This document shows, in pieces, positions 15,627-24,238 of a stretch of DNA of 27,222 nucleotides; positions within the stretch are counted from its first letter, which is position 1; every line of letters begins with the position of its first letter. The notes beneath the pieces are model-generated. The model had not been told where the DNA came from and ran no database searches. It worked only from the letters and a program-made list of their open reading frames with translations. Source of the stretch: Hodarchaeum sp048939265 (GTDB taxonomy: Archaea > Asgardarchaeota > Heimdallarchaeia > Hodarchaeales > Hodarchaeaceae); NCBI GenBank assembly GCA_048939265.1, contig JBHLPQ010000028.1, positions 1 to 27,222 on the forward strand, written 5' to 3'. The translations under genes were made by a program, and so were the position numbers.

Positions 15627-16904
15627 TCACATTGGCCTTTTTTTCAGAATCAACACAGTGAGTGTACAAAGGATGATTATTAACATTATTAATCCCGTTA
15701 ATATATTAGAGCGTCCACTGTTTAGATCGGGTATTTGAGTTATAACTAAGTATTGTGAGACCACAGGATGTGGATCTCGATTTCCTGCATTCCCATCGAT
15801 CTTATAAGAAAGATCAACAAACCCGTCAGCATTTGTATCTGGATTAGTCCACTCATCCCAATAATTACTTGTAAACTCATTATTTTTCCCATCATCAAAA
15901 GCTTGAGAGCTACCTTCGGCATAGTTTCTAATAAAATCGTTCTGGATCACCTTATTAGCTGTACATGATGTTTCAAACAGAATCCCATATCTATAGTTCC
16001 AAGAGAACGTATTATTAGAAAACACATTACTATCAGATTCATATAACCTAATACCAAACCACTTATTTCTAGTCACACAATTATTGAAAATTTGGGTACG
16101 ACTAGCGTTACCTAGGGAAACGCCATTTAGACTGTTGTTTGAAACAAAATTATCAGATATAATACTCCTTTCTAAATCTAATAGTCTTATTCCAGTATAT
16201 TTGTTATCTGAAATATTATTTGAGGAAACAACACAGCTTCCAGAGCGGCCAAATATTATTCCTGAACCCAAGTTATTAGTTACTATGTTCCCAGTTAAGT
16301 TGCTACCCCCAGAATCCCAGAGCTCAATGCCAGTCCACAAATTCTCGGTAACTGTATTATTAAATATCAGATTATTCTTAGAGTTATCAAAAAATATTCC
16401 TTCCATGCTATTTCGGGTAAACATGCTTTTAAAAATTATATTATTTGTAGAATGGTTTAGGAAAATGCCATAAAAGTTATTACTAACATTCATGTAGGAA
16501 ATAATTCCATTTTCTACATTTGAGAGATATATTCCTCCATTTCCACCACTTAAGATACAATTTGAAATAAAGAAATATGAATCTGTATTTCGTATTTCAA
16601 TTAAATTACTATGTCTAGGTCCAATAATCCGTAACCTATCAATAATATATGGGGAAGATTGAATTCCAGCGCCTATCCATTTCTCTGCTCTAGCGATATT
16701 TCTAAAATTCTTGTCCCCATCAATATAAATGGGGTCGTGATCAGTATAGTTTATTATTAAGTTTGGAAGGGATTTGGGGATGTAATGTGCCTCTACATTA
16801 TGTTTAAGAGTGAAATCATAATAGATTAATCTGTTAATTGACGAGCTAATAGATAGGGTCACTCCTATCAAGCTTAAAATAAAGAAGATATATCTTGTAT
16901 TCAT
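15627..16904 (-). CDS. Surface-anchored right-handed beta-helix protein (NosD-like)
   Basis: A hydrophobic N-terminus (5-19) serves as signal or anchor, and a second span at 401-420 followed by KKRPM is a C-terminal anchor, so the body is outside the cell. Residues 124-330 form a parallel beta-helix: the G-(I/V)-x-(L/F) turn occurs at 124, 146, 169, 192, 215, 238, 261, 284 and 307, exactly 23 residues apart from 146 onward. Asn-rich ladders (NN) recur in each coil. The end (NYWDEWTNPDTNADGFVDL) is the closing motif common to NosD-type proteins. Such proteins often bind or cleave polysaccharides; no catalytic residues were recognised here. Many N-x-S/T sites suggest glycosylation. ATG 16904 is the only sensible start. 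Confidence 0.83.
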   Translation of the reverse strand: MNTRYIFFILSLIGVTLSISSSINRLIYYDFTLKHNVEAHYIPKSLPNLIINYTDHDPIYIDGDKNFRNIARAEKWIGAGIQSSPYIIDRLRIIGPRHSNLIEIRNTDSYFFISNCILSGGNGGIYLSNVENGIISYMNVSNNFYGIFLNHSTNNIIFKSMFTRNSMEGIFFDNSKNNLIFNNTVTENLWTGIELWDSGGSNLTGNIVTNNLGSGIIFGRSGSCVVSSNNISDNKYTGIRLLDLERSIISDNFVSNNSLNGVSLGNASRTQIFNNCVTRNKWFGIRLYESDSNVFSNNTFSWNYRYGILFETSCTANKVIQNDFIRNYAEGSSQAFDDGKNNEFTSNYWDEWTNPDTNADGFVDLSYKIDGNAGNRDPHPVVSQYLVITQIPDLNSGRSNILTGLIMLIIILCTLTVLILKKRPM

Positions 16905-16995
16905 TAAGAATTAATATCACAGTGACTTGTTTTTAACTTTTCATTCTCCTCAATGATATGTTTGATTGATTTCGAGACGATTTAAAAAAGAGATA

Positions 16996-19900
16996 CTACG
17001 TTTTTTCATGTGTTATTCTTATCGGTTCCTTAATGTTGTAATCTTCCTGTTGAGCTCGTTTAATACCTAATGCGTCTCTAAGATATTCCTGTACTCGTTT
17101 CACTTGCTCTTCTGGAGTGAGTGATGCTTCTAGTTTGAATATTGATGATATTTGCTTCTTTAATCGATTTAGATTCTTATACTCTTGAATTGCAATATCA
17201 TAAAATAGTCTATTTCCAGTATTCTCAGATGTTCTCAAACATCTCTTTAACCATAATTTCACTTTATCGAACTGGTAGGTAGCAAGATAAATCCTAGCTC
17301 GTAAGAGATACACCTGACAGAGGCAATCTAAGCACTGAGTGTTTTCACATTGCCTTTGTAATTCATCAATGCCATTTAGCAAATCTTTCTTTGCTTCATC
17401 CGTCGGATCACTTAACCAAATGTAGAAATCTGATTCTACTATCGCAAAATGGCATATAACTTTAAATTTCTCATCTAATTCGTCAATTTTAAGCGCCTGC
17501 TGCCAATCTTTTTTTGCTGATCCCCAGTTTCTTTCTGTTTCAGCTAATAATGCTTGTATCATATGATAGAACGCGTCAAGAATAACATCGCCAAATAAGG
17601 TTCTAGGAAAGCGTTTGAAAACATAACTGCTAGGAATTAATGTGTTGGTCTCTTTTTGAGCCTGAGCAATTCGGAAGAGTGTTTCAGCAATCAATTCCTC
17701 CTTTTCTAGAAGTTCAAAGACAGTTAGCGCTTCTTCATACTGGTGTATTGCATTAAAGAATTTTCCTTGGAAAAATAAGGCAATCCCTTTCTCAATTAAC
17801 ACTTTTGCCTGCATTTCAGTTTGAACCAAAGTCAAATAATCTACGAATCCTAATTTCTGTACTTTCTCTGCAGTAGCGTAATCTGGTGCCTTTAAGCGAG
17901 CTATCAGACTTCTTCTTCGCTTTTCCTTTTGATATTTAACCCCGCCAATTATTGCTGGAATACAAGCTAGGATTACGAAAAATCCCATATGAAAGATGCT
18001 AAAGCTGAAAAGTGGGACACTCCAAAAGTTTTGTGGATCACTTCCTCCTTTATATTCGTCTATATTCAGAACCCAATCTGCGTCACGGTCACTTAGAGCA
18101 TCACTGGCATCATTCGCATTTAGATTCATGCGGAATTCCCAGAGATCAGGCATTCCGTCCCCATCCTTGTCATAGAAGGAATATATCTTATTACATCGCT
18201 CTAATTTTGGTGCTGAGTTCATAGGGTTCAAGGAACCACTATCTTCAAAGTTTTGTATCCAATCACGGATCGCTGTTATCATGTGGTTCTGACTTAAATA
18301 GACGTAATAACAATCATTAGCAGCTACCTCTTCAATGCGATGATACATTTGTTCCCGTACTTCAGTATTCTGTTGAATAGCAGCTTCTTGAATTAAATCA
18401 TTTAGTAGTGGGTTATTGATATTAAGTTGCGTCGCAAAAAATCCGTGATTTCCATGTAAATATGGAGTAACAAAATTATCTGGATCAGCATAATCAGCTG
18501 CCCAACCTTGATAATAAATTGGTATTTCTTTTGTCATTCTTGAGCTTTCATAACTAGCTGGATCCATTGGTTTTAGTAAAACGTCAATACCTACATCACA
18601 CAATACAATCGATTTAGCTAACAATTGAAAAGCCAATGCACTTACATCAGAATCAGCATTGTACGGAATTATGATCGATCCTTTCCAACCAACCTTTTCA
18701 AAGAAGGATTTCGCAATCTCTAAGTTATAAGTAGGAAGGATACCCTTTTCTAAAAGAAGATCATGATGACCAAACATATTCTTAGGGATTATCCCTTCCA
18801 TTCGCTCTAAGATCCCAGGGAGTCCTTCATTGGTAAAGGATACATAATCAAATGCTGTAACAATAGCTTTACGGAAAAATAAAGCTGTAAATGGGTTATC
18901 GGGACTTGCGGTCTCCTCATTAGAGGAGTATCGATAATGATTACTTGCATTATAAGTGGAGTTAATGTATTCAAAAAGGAACTCACTCGACAATGTTTCC
19001 TTCATACTCATACCGAGTACATAATTATTAAACATGGGAGTTATGTGGATATTCACACCCTCGATAACAGACTCACCATTCGACTGAAGAACTTTAGAAG
19101 CGTACAATCGCCCTATACATGCCATATCAACATCTTCATTATCCTTAAGATGTTGGATACGAGATTCATCATCTGACACAGTTCTGATTTCGATTACTTT
19201 TACTGCATGGGGAACAAAAGACCCCCACCAGTTCGTGTTTTTCTTCAAAACCACTACATCTTCATCTAGAGATTCTAGCATGTACGGTCCAGTACCCACA
19301 GCATTCTCTCCCATCCAACTGTGATTTGCAGCACCTCTAGGATGTGATCCTGGTACAACACCAGAATCCTTAGGATCACTAGTCTTTGTAAGCCCTAATA
19401 TTGTGTAATCAGTAAGATTCTCAAACCATTGCTCAAGCGGAACCATACCAAATGTGTCATCATTTATATCTATATTGTAATTTATCGGCTTATTTTCGAT
19501 GATAGCTTTGGGGGAAACTGCAGAAGCAACCGTATAAGCTAATGTATGGATAAAAGGTGAATAGACTGATCCGAGATTGATCTCCAAGGTAAAATCGTCT
19601 AGAACGACTACCCCACCCGCAGCAAGGTAGTTTAGTGCATCGGTGACGTTCGGATTATGAAGGGTCATGTAGGCAGCTCCCCCCTTAATAACCTGAGCAA
19701 GCATCCAAGAAGGGCCATAGGGATCTCCAATTATGATAGCTCTGTCAAGAGAGTATTTCATGATATACGCGTTAAAGACAACGCCATCATGGAAGGAAAC
19801 GTTTTCCCTGAGATTGAAGGTGAACTTTAAACCATCTGGAGAAATTTCCCATGATTTGGCCAGTTTCCCCTCCATTTCTACAGCGGAGTTCCCCTTATAA

Positions 19901-20148
19901 TCAATTAAACATTCATAAATAAAGTCTACAATGATATTACCATAAGATTCATAGTTTGTTGCAGGATCAATTGGACCAATATACTTAGGACATCCCGAGG
20001 ATTCCCAGACAAATTTTTCTGGGTTTTTTAACTCCTGCTCGGTATTTTTAGAAGAGATTGGTTTTATTGTACTAGGAGATATAATAAGAATAGATATTAT
20101 ACTCAGAATCAATAGTATACTCAAAGTTAGATTAAATTTTAGTCTCAC
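16996..20148 (-). CDS. SBP family 5 (peptide-binding) protein with Ca-binding repeats, one TM span and cytosolic TPR-like region
   Basis: Domains in order: signal/anchor 8-24; a solute-binding protein family 5 domain (about 45-640) with KLAKSWEISPDGLKFTFNLR (95-114), VSFHDG, GTGPYML and YQGWAADYADPDNF; two calcium-binding, thrombospondin-3-like loops (D660-x-D662-x-D664-G-x-x-D668 and D687-x-D689-x-D691); a membrane span (about 713-737); a basic stop-transfer stretch (KEKRRR, 741-746); and a helical cytosolic region (775-990) with TPR-like pairs (ALFFQGKFFNAIHQYEEAL). The family normally feeds ABC importers for oligopeptides, but no permease or ATPase gene is nearby. A binding domain joined through the membrane to a cytosolic protein-interaction domain looks like a receptor (inference). 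It starts at GTG 20148, just after AAGGA. Confidence 0.85.
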   Translation of the reverse strand: MRLKFNLTLSILLILSIISILIISPSTIKPISSKNTEQELKNPEKFVWESSGCPKYIGPIDPATNYESYGNIIVDFIYECLIDYKGNSAVEMEGKLAKSWEISPDGLKFTFNLRENVSFHDGVVFNAYIMKYSLDRAIIIGDPYGPSWMLAQVIKGGAAYMTLHNPNVTDALNYLAAGGVVVLDDFTLEINLGSVYSPFIHTLAYTVASAVSPKAIIENKPINYNIDINDDTFGMVPLEQWFENLTDYTILGLTKTSDPKDSGVVPGSHPRGAANHSWMGENAVGTGPYMLESLDEDVVVLKKNTNWWGSFVPHAVKVIEIRTVSDDESRIQHLKDNEDVDMACIGRLYASKVLQSNGESVIEGVNIHITPMFNNYVLGMSMKETLSSEFLFEYINSTYNASNHYRYSSNEETASPDNPFTALFFRKAIVTAFDYVSFTNEGLPGILERMEGIIPKNMFGHHDLLLEKGILPTYNLEIAKSFFEKVGWKGSIIIPYNADSDVSALAFQLLAKSIVLCDVGIDVLLKPMDPASYESSRMTKEIPIYYQGWAADYADPDNFVTPYLHGNHGFFATQLNINNPLLNDLIQEAAIQQNTEVREQMYHRIEEVAANDCYYVYLSQNHMITAIRDWIQNFEDSGSLNPMNSAPKLERCNKIYSFYDKDGDGMPDLWEFRMNLNANDASDALSDRDADWVLNIDEYKGGSDPQNFWSVPLFSFSIFHMGFFVILACIPAIIGGVKYQKEKRRRSLIARLKAPDYATAEKVQKLGFVDYLTLVQTEMQAKVLIEKGIALFFQGKFFNAIHQYEEALTVFELLEKEELIAETLFRIAQAQKETNTLIPSSYVFKRFPRTLFGDVILDAFYHMIQALLAETERNWGSAKKDWQQALKIDELDEKFKVICHFAIVESDFYIWLSDPTDEAKKDLLNGIDELQRQCENTQCLDCLCQVYLLRARIYLATYQFDKVKLWLKRCLRTSENTGNRLFYDIAIQEYKNLNRLKKQISSIFKLEASLTPEEQVKRVQEYLRDALGIKRAQQEDYNIKEPIRITHEKT

Positions 20149-20200
20149 AATCCTTGTTTCCCGAAATTAAGTTATCATCAACACTTCATCAACTCGAAGA

Positions 20201-20208
20201 TTCTTAAA
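20201..20208 (-). promoter_or_regulatory. TATA-like box upstream of the SBP-TM-TPR gene
   Basis: TTTAAGAA on the minus strand is centred about 56 bases before GTG 20148, leaving a leader of roughly 30 bases. It matches the core of the TTTTTAAGAAAA boxes elsewhere in the window. Confidence 0.28.
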
Positions 20209-20235
20209 CATTACTCTAGAGGCAGTCTAATAGTT

Positions 20236-20269
20236 TCTAAAAAAACGGTCATAATGGCCATTTTTTAGA
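20236..20269. repeat. 34-base imperfect palindrome in a divergent promoter region
   Basis: Outer arms TCTAAAAAA and TTTTTTAGA pair over 9 bases. Inside them GGTCAT and ATGGCC pair over 6 with one G-T mismatch, offset by one extra base. It lies 88 bases upstream of the SBP-TM-TPR gene and just beyond its likely TATA box. The position suits an operator; a hairpin in RNA is also possible. Confidence 0.4.
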
Positions 20270-20579
20270 TATTAAGAACATTAGGTATCAATTTTTCATT
20301 AGAAAGAGGAATAAACTGATTTAAAATTAGAATATTGATATCACCACAGGATAAATTTTTTAAGCTGTTTTTCTTTGCATCGATCTAAATTTTAAAGAGA
20401 TTCAGTCAAAAACTTAATTCTGTTCCTCTTGGAAGCATTTTTTGGTATCATGTATTCTCTTGGAAATAAAAACCCCGAACATAAGTATCTATGGATGGTC
20501 GCAGGTAATGAGATCTTATGGAATTGCTTAAGTGCGTACAAACTTGACTCACAACGTAATTAAACCGGAGAAGTCCGTT

Positions 20580-21431
20580 ATGAAGAATTCAAAAATTATT
20601 GGGTCTCTCATAATAATTTCAGTCATTATTGCATCTGCTATCTTAATTCTACAATTGGGGAGGCCTACTCCTAAACCATTAGAAATGGGCCAAGTTACTA
20701 GAGTCAGAATCACAGTTCTAGTAGATAACAATCCTGCGGCCTCACTCTCTTCACCTTGGGGAGTTAGCATGTTTATTGAAACAGATAATGTAAGTATTTT
20801 ATTTGATGCGGGTCCAAGCCCAAGAGCGTTAGAAGAAAATGCTGCAACATTGGGTATTAACTTGAGTATAATGTGTGATTTGGCAGTTCTTTCTCATGAA
20901 CATTCGGATCATATTGATGGATTTTCCCACGTAGCAGTCACAAATCCACACATGACAGTATGTATTCCAGCGAATATGACTCAATCTAGTACTGATCATC
21001 TTATAAATTTAGGTTTAAATGTAAAAAAGTATCAGGAAACGACAGTCCTTTATCCTGGTGTAGCAATAATAGGACAGCTCAATGGACCACCCTTTGAACA
21101 GGCGTTAGCTGTTAATGTTCAAAATATTGGTTTAGTACTCATTGTTGGATGCAGCCATCCTGGTGTTGAGAACATTCTGGCAAAAGCTGTAAGAGAACTA
21201 GATGCAAACGATCCTTACCTCGTGATTGGTGGCTTTCACCTAGGATCTGCTTCTGAAAGTGTCATTAGCAATACAGTTGAGAGTCTTATCAAACTGGGAG
21301 TGCAAAAGATTTATCCCATACATTGTAGTGGTGATAGAATAAGGGACTATCTCTTAATAAATTATCCCGATTATTATGGAGATGGTCAAGTTGGTTTCCA
21401 ACTCTTTCTTAATGGATCCTCAAATACCTAA
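20580..21431 (+). CDS. Membrane-anchored metallo-beta-lactamase-fold hydrolase (COG1237-like)
   Basis: A single N-terminal span (about 5-24, IIGSLIIISVIIASAILIL) is followed by an active-looking metallo-beta-lactamase domain: LSHEHSDHIDG (residues 104-114) supplies H106, H108, D110 and H111; CSH, GGFHLG and IHCSG provide later ligands. The layout (ILFDAG, LGINL, LSHEHSDH, GCSHPGVENI, GGFHL) resembles the COG1237 group, which includes a methanogen enzyme of the methanopterin pathway. The membrane anchor and likely external location argue against that pathway here, so the substrate is unknown. GGAG (20567-20570) lies 9 bases before ATG 20580, and the span starts right after it, so I prefer this to GTG 20532. 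It is 283 residues long. Confidence 0.8.
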   Translation: MKNSKIIGSLIIISVIIASAILILQLGRPTPKPLEMGQVTRVRITVLVDNNPAASLSSPWGVSMFIETDNVSILFDAGPSPRALEENAATLGINLSIMCDLAVLSHEHSDHIDGFSHVAVTNPHMTVCIPANMTQSSTDHLINLGLNVKKYQETTVLYPGVAIIGQLNGPPFEQALAVNVQNIGLVLIVGCSHPGVENILAKAVRELDANDPYLVIGGFHLGSASESVISNTVESLIKLGVQKIYPIHCSGDRIRDYLLINYPDYYGDGQVGFQLFLNGSSNT

Positions 21432-21495
21432 TAATTTGAAGAACAAGACCAGCTCTCTCTGGGATCAAGAAAAAAGGAAACAGCTGAAGCCGAAA

Positions 21496-21996
21496 CTAGC
21501 TGAATAATGGTTCAACTTCAGGTTTAGTGAGGATATATAGTGCAGCTACCCCAAAAATAGTTCCTACTGGTACAAGAAATAGCGAGAAAGCTCCAATAAT
21601 CATTGTACCCATGCGACCAGAGTTTTTATATTGCATCAATTTGATTCCGCTCAAGATAGCCGCAAGGGAAAAAATCACGATTACAATTGCGATAAAACCA
21701 AAAAATACCGCAATAAAAGTACCGATTGTTTCTGAAGCTAATTCACTGTCCGTAGAATCAATTACACCCTCAGCCATTAAAGCAGGAATAAATGCTGCGA
21801 AAAAACCGAGAAAAGCTGACCCAAGTAATCCAACTATTCCTAGTACAACTTCAACTACAGCAATAATTTGGATATACCCTCGAATTTCTTTGGTTCGAGG
21901 TCTATCTGACCGAGTCAATGCTGTGCCACAGGATTGACAAAAGAATTCATTTGGTTTTGCTATTTCACCGCAATTGGGACATTCATTTAGACTCAT
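21496..21996 (-). CDS. Zinc-ribbon membrane protein
   Basis: The N-terminus has a zinc ribbon (C6-P-N-C9-G and C20-Q-S-C23-G). A short basic linker follows, then four hydrophobic segments at about 41-58, 62-75, 91-115 and 127-155, giving a small polytopic membrane protein of 166 residues. Zinc-ribbon-plus-span proteins of this kind are common in archaea and mostly uncharacterised; I do not assign a function. GGTGG precedes ATG 21996 by 7 bases. It converges with the metallo-beta-lactamase gene (64-base gap). Its upstream spacer is shared with the next, divergent gene. Confidence 0.75.
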   Translation of the reverse strand: MSLNECPNCGEIAKPNEFFCQSCGTALTRSDRPRTKEIRGYIQIIAVVEVVLGIVGLLGSAFLGFFAAFIPALMAEGVIDSTDSELASETIGTFIAVFFGFIAIVIVIFSLAAILSGIKLMQYKNSGRMGTMIIGAFSLFLVPVGTIFGVAALYILTKPEVEPLFS

Positions 21997-22216
21997 AATT
22001 TTCCACCATGTGTCGAGTATTATCTACTGAGGACTTGTTTATGAAATTTAAATAGGTTATGAAAGAGGCTTGCATACTACTGTAATGTAGCAATATTTCA
22101 AAAATAGAAGGAAAATTAATGAGACAATTCATTATGTCTCCATTTCTTAACTTCTGAAAAAATTATTAACTGTATTAGAGCCTTATTGTAGTTAAATGTT
22201 CATGAAATCCCTAACA

Positions 22217-22228
22217 TTTTTAAGAAAA
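22217..22228 (+). promoter_or_regulatory. TATA-like box upstream of the acyl-CoA synthetase gene
   Basis: TTTTTAAGAAAA is identical to the 12-mer before hepT, and AACAT precedes both. Its centre is about 35 bases before ATG 22256, so the leader would be about 9 bases; no ribosome-binding site is seen. The rest of the 21997-22255 spacer shows no further feature. Confidence 0.35.
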
Positions 22229-22255
22229 GCACTAGAATTCGAATAAGACGATATT

Positions 22256-23707
22256 ATGCCACACTTCTTAGACAAACTAATGAATCCTCAATCAATTGCC
22301 TTTCTTGGGGCAAGTAACAACTTCACAACAATGGGTACTGGACAGCTATATGTTTTACGAACTCGTTTCACAGGAAGAGTCTATCCTATTCATCCTAAAG
22401 CGGAATCGATTTTAGGATTTCCAGCTTTCAAAAATCTAGAGGATTTACCAGAAGTTCCAGATCTCCTCGTCATTGTACTACCGACTCGTCTTGTTCTTGA
22501 GTACTTAGAAAAAGCAGGACAAATTGGAATTCCATATGTGGTTATAGTATCTGCGGGATTTAGTGAGGTCGGTGAATCTGAAAATCAGGAAAGAATTAAT
22601 GAAATTGCCAATCATTATGGGATGCGGATTATTGGGCCAAATTGTATTGGGATAATTAATCTTCATTCCTCACAGGGTATTTTTAATTGTACTTGGTTTC
22701 CTTTTGAGCTCCCTGAGAATCAAAATGGGAATGTTTCTCTGATCAGCCAATCAGGCTCCTGGATCTCCCAAATTCTAATATGGATGGAAAGAAGAGGGAT
22801 CCGACTGGGAAAAGCTATCTCTGTTGGAAATGAAGCCAATGTTGATATCACAGATTGTATGGAATATTTCATTGATGATCCTCAAACCAAAGTTGTTGGC
22901 GCATACATTGAGGGGGTGAAACGTAATGGGCGTCGCTTTTTACAGACTCTTCGTGAACTAGCTCAAAAAAAACCCGTTATTGTTCATTATGTGGGAGGAA
23001 CCCAAGCTGGATCAAGAGCAGGCATGTCTCATACAGCTTCTCTGGGAGGAAAATCCTCGGTATATGAAACTGTATTTAAACAAGCAGGAGTAATTGAAAC
23101 AACTACGATGGAAGAGTTATATGAATTTCTTCATGCTTTCTCACTCACTTATCCACCTAAAGGTGATCGAATCGGACTCATAACAAATTCAGGTGGGCCA
23201 GCGGTGACTTTCGCGGACAGTTGTGAGAGATACGGGTTACCAGTTCCCCCCTTCTCTTCCAGTCTCCAAGGGAAAATAAGAGAAGCTGCACTGTCGACTG
23301 CTTCTGTTGTAAATCCTGTCGATCTCACATTTGACATGAATATGGATCTATTTTATCGGGAGGTACCACAACTCGTCTGGGAATCAGGAGAGGTGGATGC
23401 TCTTTTATTTTATGGTGTATTTGGAGGGAATATGATGGAACGGATGTTCCAGTTTGGTAATAATGAATTTATGGAAATGCTGCCAGCTGAGTACCTTGAG
23501 GTAATGTTAAGAGATAATATAAAGGATTTTGTTACTTGGATTCATGAAAAAGAGATTCCAGTGTTAATTAGTTGCTTAGATACTGCTGATGAAGCAGTAG
23601 AATATCTCCAGAATAATGGCATCGCAGTCTTCAAATGGCCTTCAATGGCAGCACGAGCAATGAAAGCATTAGTGGATTACTATTCAAAAAGGAGAGAAGA
23701 AGATTAG
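22256..23707 (+). CDS. acdA: Acyl-CoA/acetyl-CoA synthetase (ADP-forming), alpha subunit
   Basis: ADP-forming acetyl-CoA synthetases make acid and ATP from acyl-CoA, ADP and phosphate, a main energy step in many archaea. The CoA-binding Rossmann domain (IAFLGASNN, VYPIHPKAESILGFPAF) comes first. The succinyl-CoA-synthetase-like domains follow, with IGPNCIGI, SLISQSGSWISQ, SVGNEANVD and the catalytic H259 in GMSHTASLGG, the residue phosphorylated during turnover. NSGGPAV and VVNPVDLT are also conserved. At 483 residues this is alpha-subunit length, and there is no ATP-grasp beta domain. No beta subunit is adjacent, so it must be encoded elsewhere or this homologue has another role. VIVHYVGGTQ departs from the K-x-G pattern usual at that point. 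ATG 22256 follows a TATA-like box. Confidence 0.82.
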   Translation: MPHFLDKLMNPQSIAFLGASNNFTTMGTGQLYVLRTRFTGRVYPIHPKAESILGFPAFKNLEDLPEVPDLLVIVLPTRLVLEYLEKAGQIGIPYVVIVSAGFSEVGESENQERINEIANHYGMRIIGPNCIGIINLHSSQGIFNCTWFPFELPENQNGNVSLISQSGSWISQILIWMERRGIRLGKAISVGNEANVDITDCMEYFIDDPQTKVVGAYIEGVKRNGRRFLQTLRELAQKKPVIVHYVGGTQAGSRAGMSHTASLGGKSSVYETVFKQAGVIETTTMEELYEFLHAFSLTYPPKGDRIGLITNSGGPAVTFADSCERYGLPVPPFSSSLQGKIREAALSTASVVNPVDLTFDMNMDLFYREVPQLVWESGEVDALLFYGVFGGNMMERMFQFGNNEFMEMLPAEYLEVMLRDNIKDFVTWIHEKEIPVLISCLDTADEAVEYLQNNGIAVFKWPSMAARAMKALVDYYSKRREED

Positions 23708-23720
23708 TATCTTATTATTA

Positions 23721-24158
23721 TCAGAATGTCCTTTTAGACCAAAAAGTGCCTTTGTGGTTTAACCACTGTCGATAACAAAGGATAACAAAGTTATGATCAA
23801 ATGCAAGATCTAGTTCTAAGGCCTCTTCTACTGTACATAAGCGTATTCTCCCTGCGTCAGATCCCGCTTTTAAAGTTCCACTATATTCACAGATAAATAC
23901 CGTAGATATCACACGTCCCCTTGGGTCTCGCTCAGGAGCAGAAAAGATACCCAAAATTTCTTTCGGTTTAACATCTACACCAGTTTCCTCTCTCATTTCA
24001 CGAATTAGGGCTTCTTCAACAGTTTCATCTTCTTCAACTGTTCCTCCAGGTATTGCCCAATAATCATAGTAGGTGTCACTTTTACGTTGAATAAGGACAA
24101 TTTTTCCATTTTCGTTAATCAGGAGTCCGTCTGCCGCATGAACCATCTTATTAAGCAT
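23721..24158 (-). CDS. Nudix hydrolase, possibly ADP-ribose pyrophosphatase-like
   Basis: Residues 39-61 match the Nudix box GX5EX7REUXEEXGU exactly (G39, E45, R53-E54, E57-E58, G60), so the metal-binding helix is intact. The enzyme would cleave a nucleoside diphosphate linked to another group. The segment ERDPRGRVISTVF after the box resembles archaeal ADP-ribose pyrophosphatases, but specificity cannot be fixed from sequence alone. The length of 145 residues is normal. It ends 13 bases from the convergent acyl-CoA synthetase gene and lies downstream of the peptidase gene, 80 bases away on the same strand. ATG 24158 lacks a strong ribosome-binding site. Confidence 0.85.
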   Translation of the reverse strand: MLNKMVHAADGLLINENGKIVLIQRKSDTYYDYWAIPGGTVEEDETVEEALIREMREETGVDVKPKEILGIFSAPERDPRGRVISTVFICEYSGTLKAGSDAGRIRLCTVEEALELDLAFDHNFVILCYRQWLNHKGTFWSKRTF

Positions 24159-24238
24159 CGTAATGCCACAATTAATTGGTTAAAAAAGAAAGAGGAAGGA
24201 TAATTCTATTAATCAACTCGTTTTTTTCTGTATATAAG

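Larger units (their letters stand above)
20149..20579. other. Intergenic region between divergent genes
   Basis: This gap is AT-rich. Apart from the TATA-like box at 20201-20208 and the palindrome at 20236-20269, I see no coding frame, RNA gene or repeat in it. A GTG at 20532 is in frame with the next gene but is a less likely start than ATG 20580. Confidence 0.6.

Noticed and set aside
15914..16537. Regular repeat that could be mistaken for a CRISPR or tandem DNA array
   Set aside because: The 69-base spacing reflects 23-residue coils in a coding frame; the DNA units are not near-identical and there are no spacers.
18012..19176. Plus-strand frames opposite the solute-binding protein gene
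   Set aside because: They are shadows of a well-supported minus-strand gene and show no family motif.
20532..20579. GTG 20532 as the start of the metallo-beta-lactamase gene
   Set aside because: It has no ribosome-binding site and adds a 16-residue polar extension before the membrane span, while ATG 20580 has GGAG 9 bases upstream.
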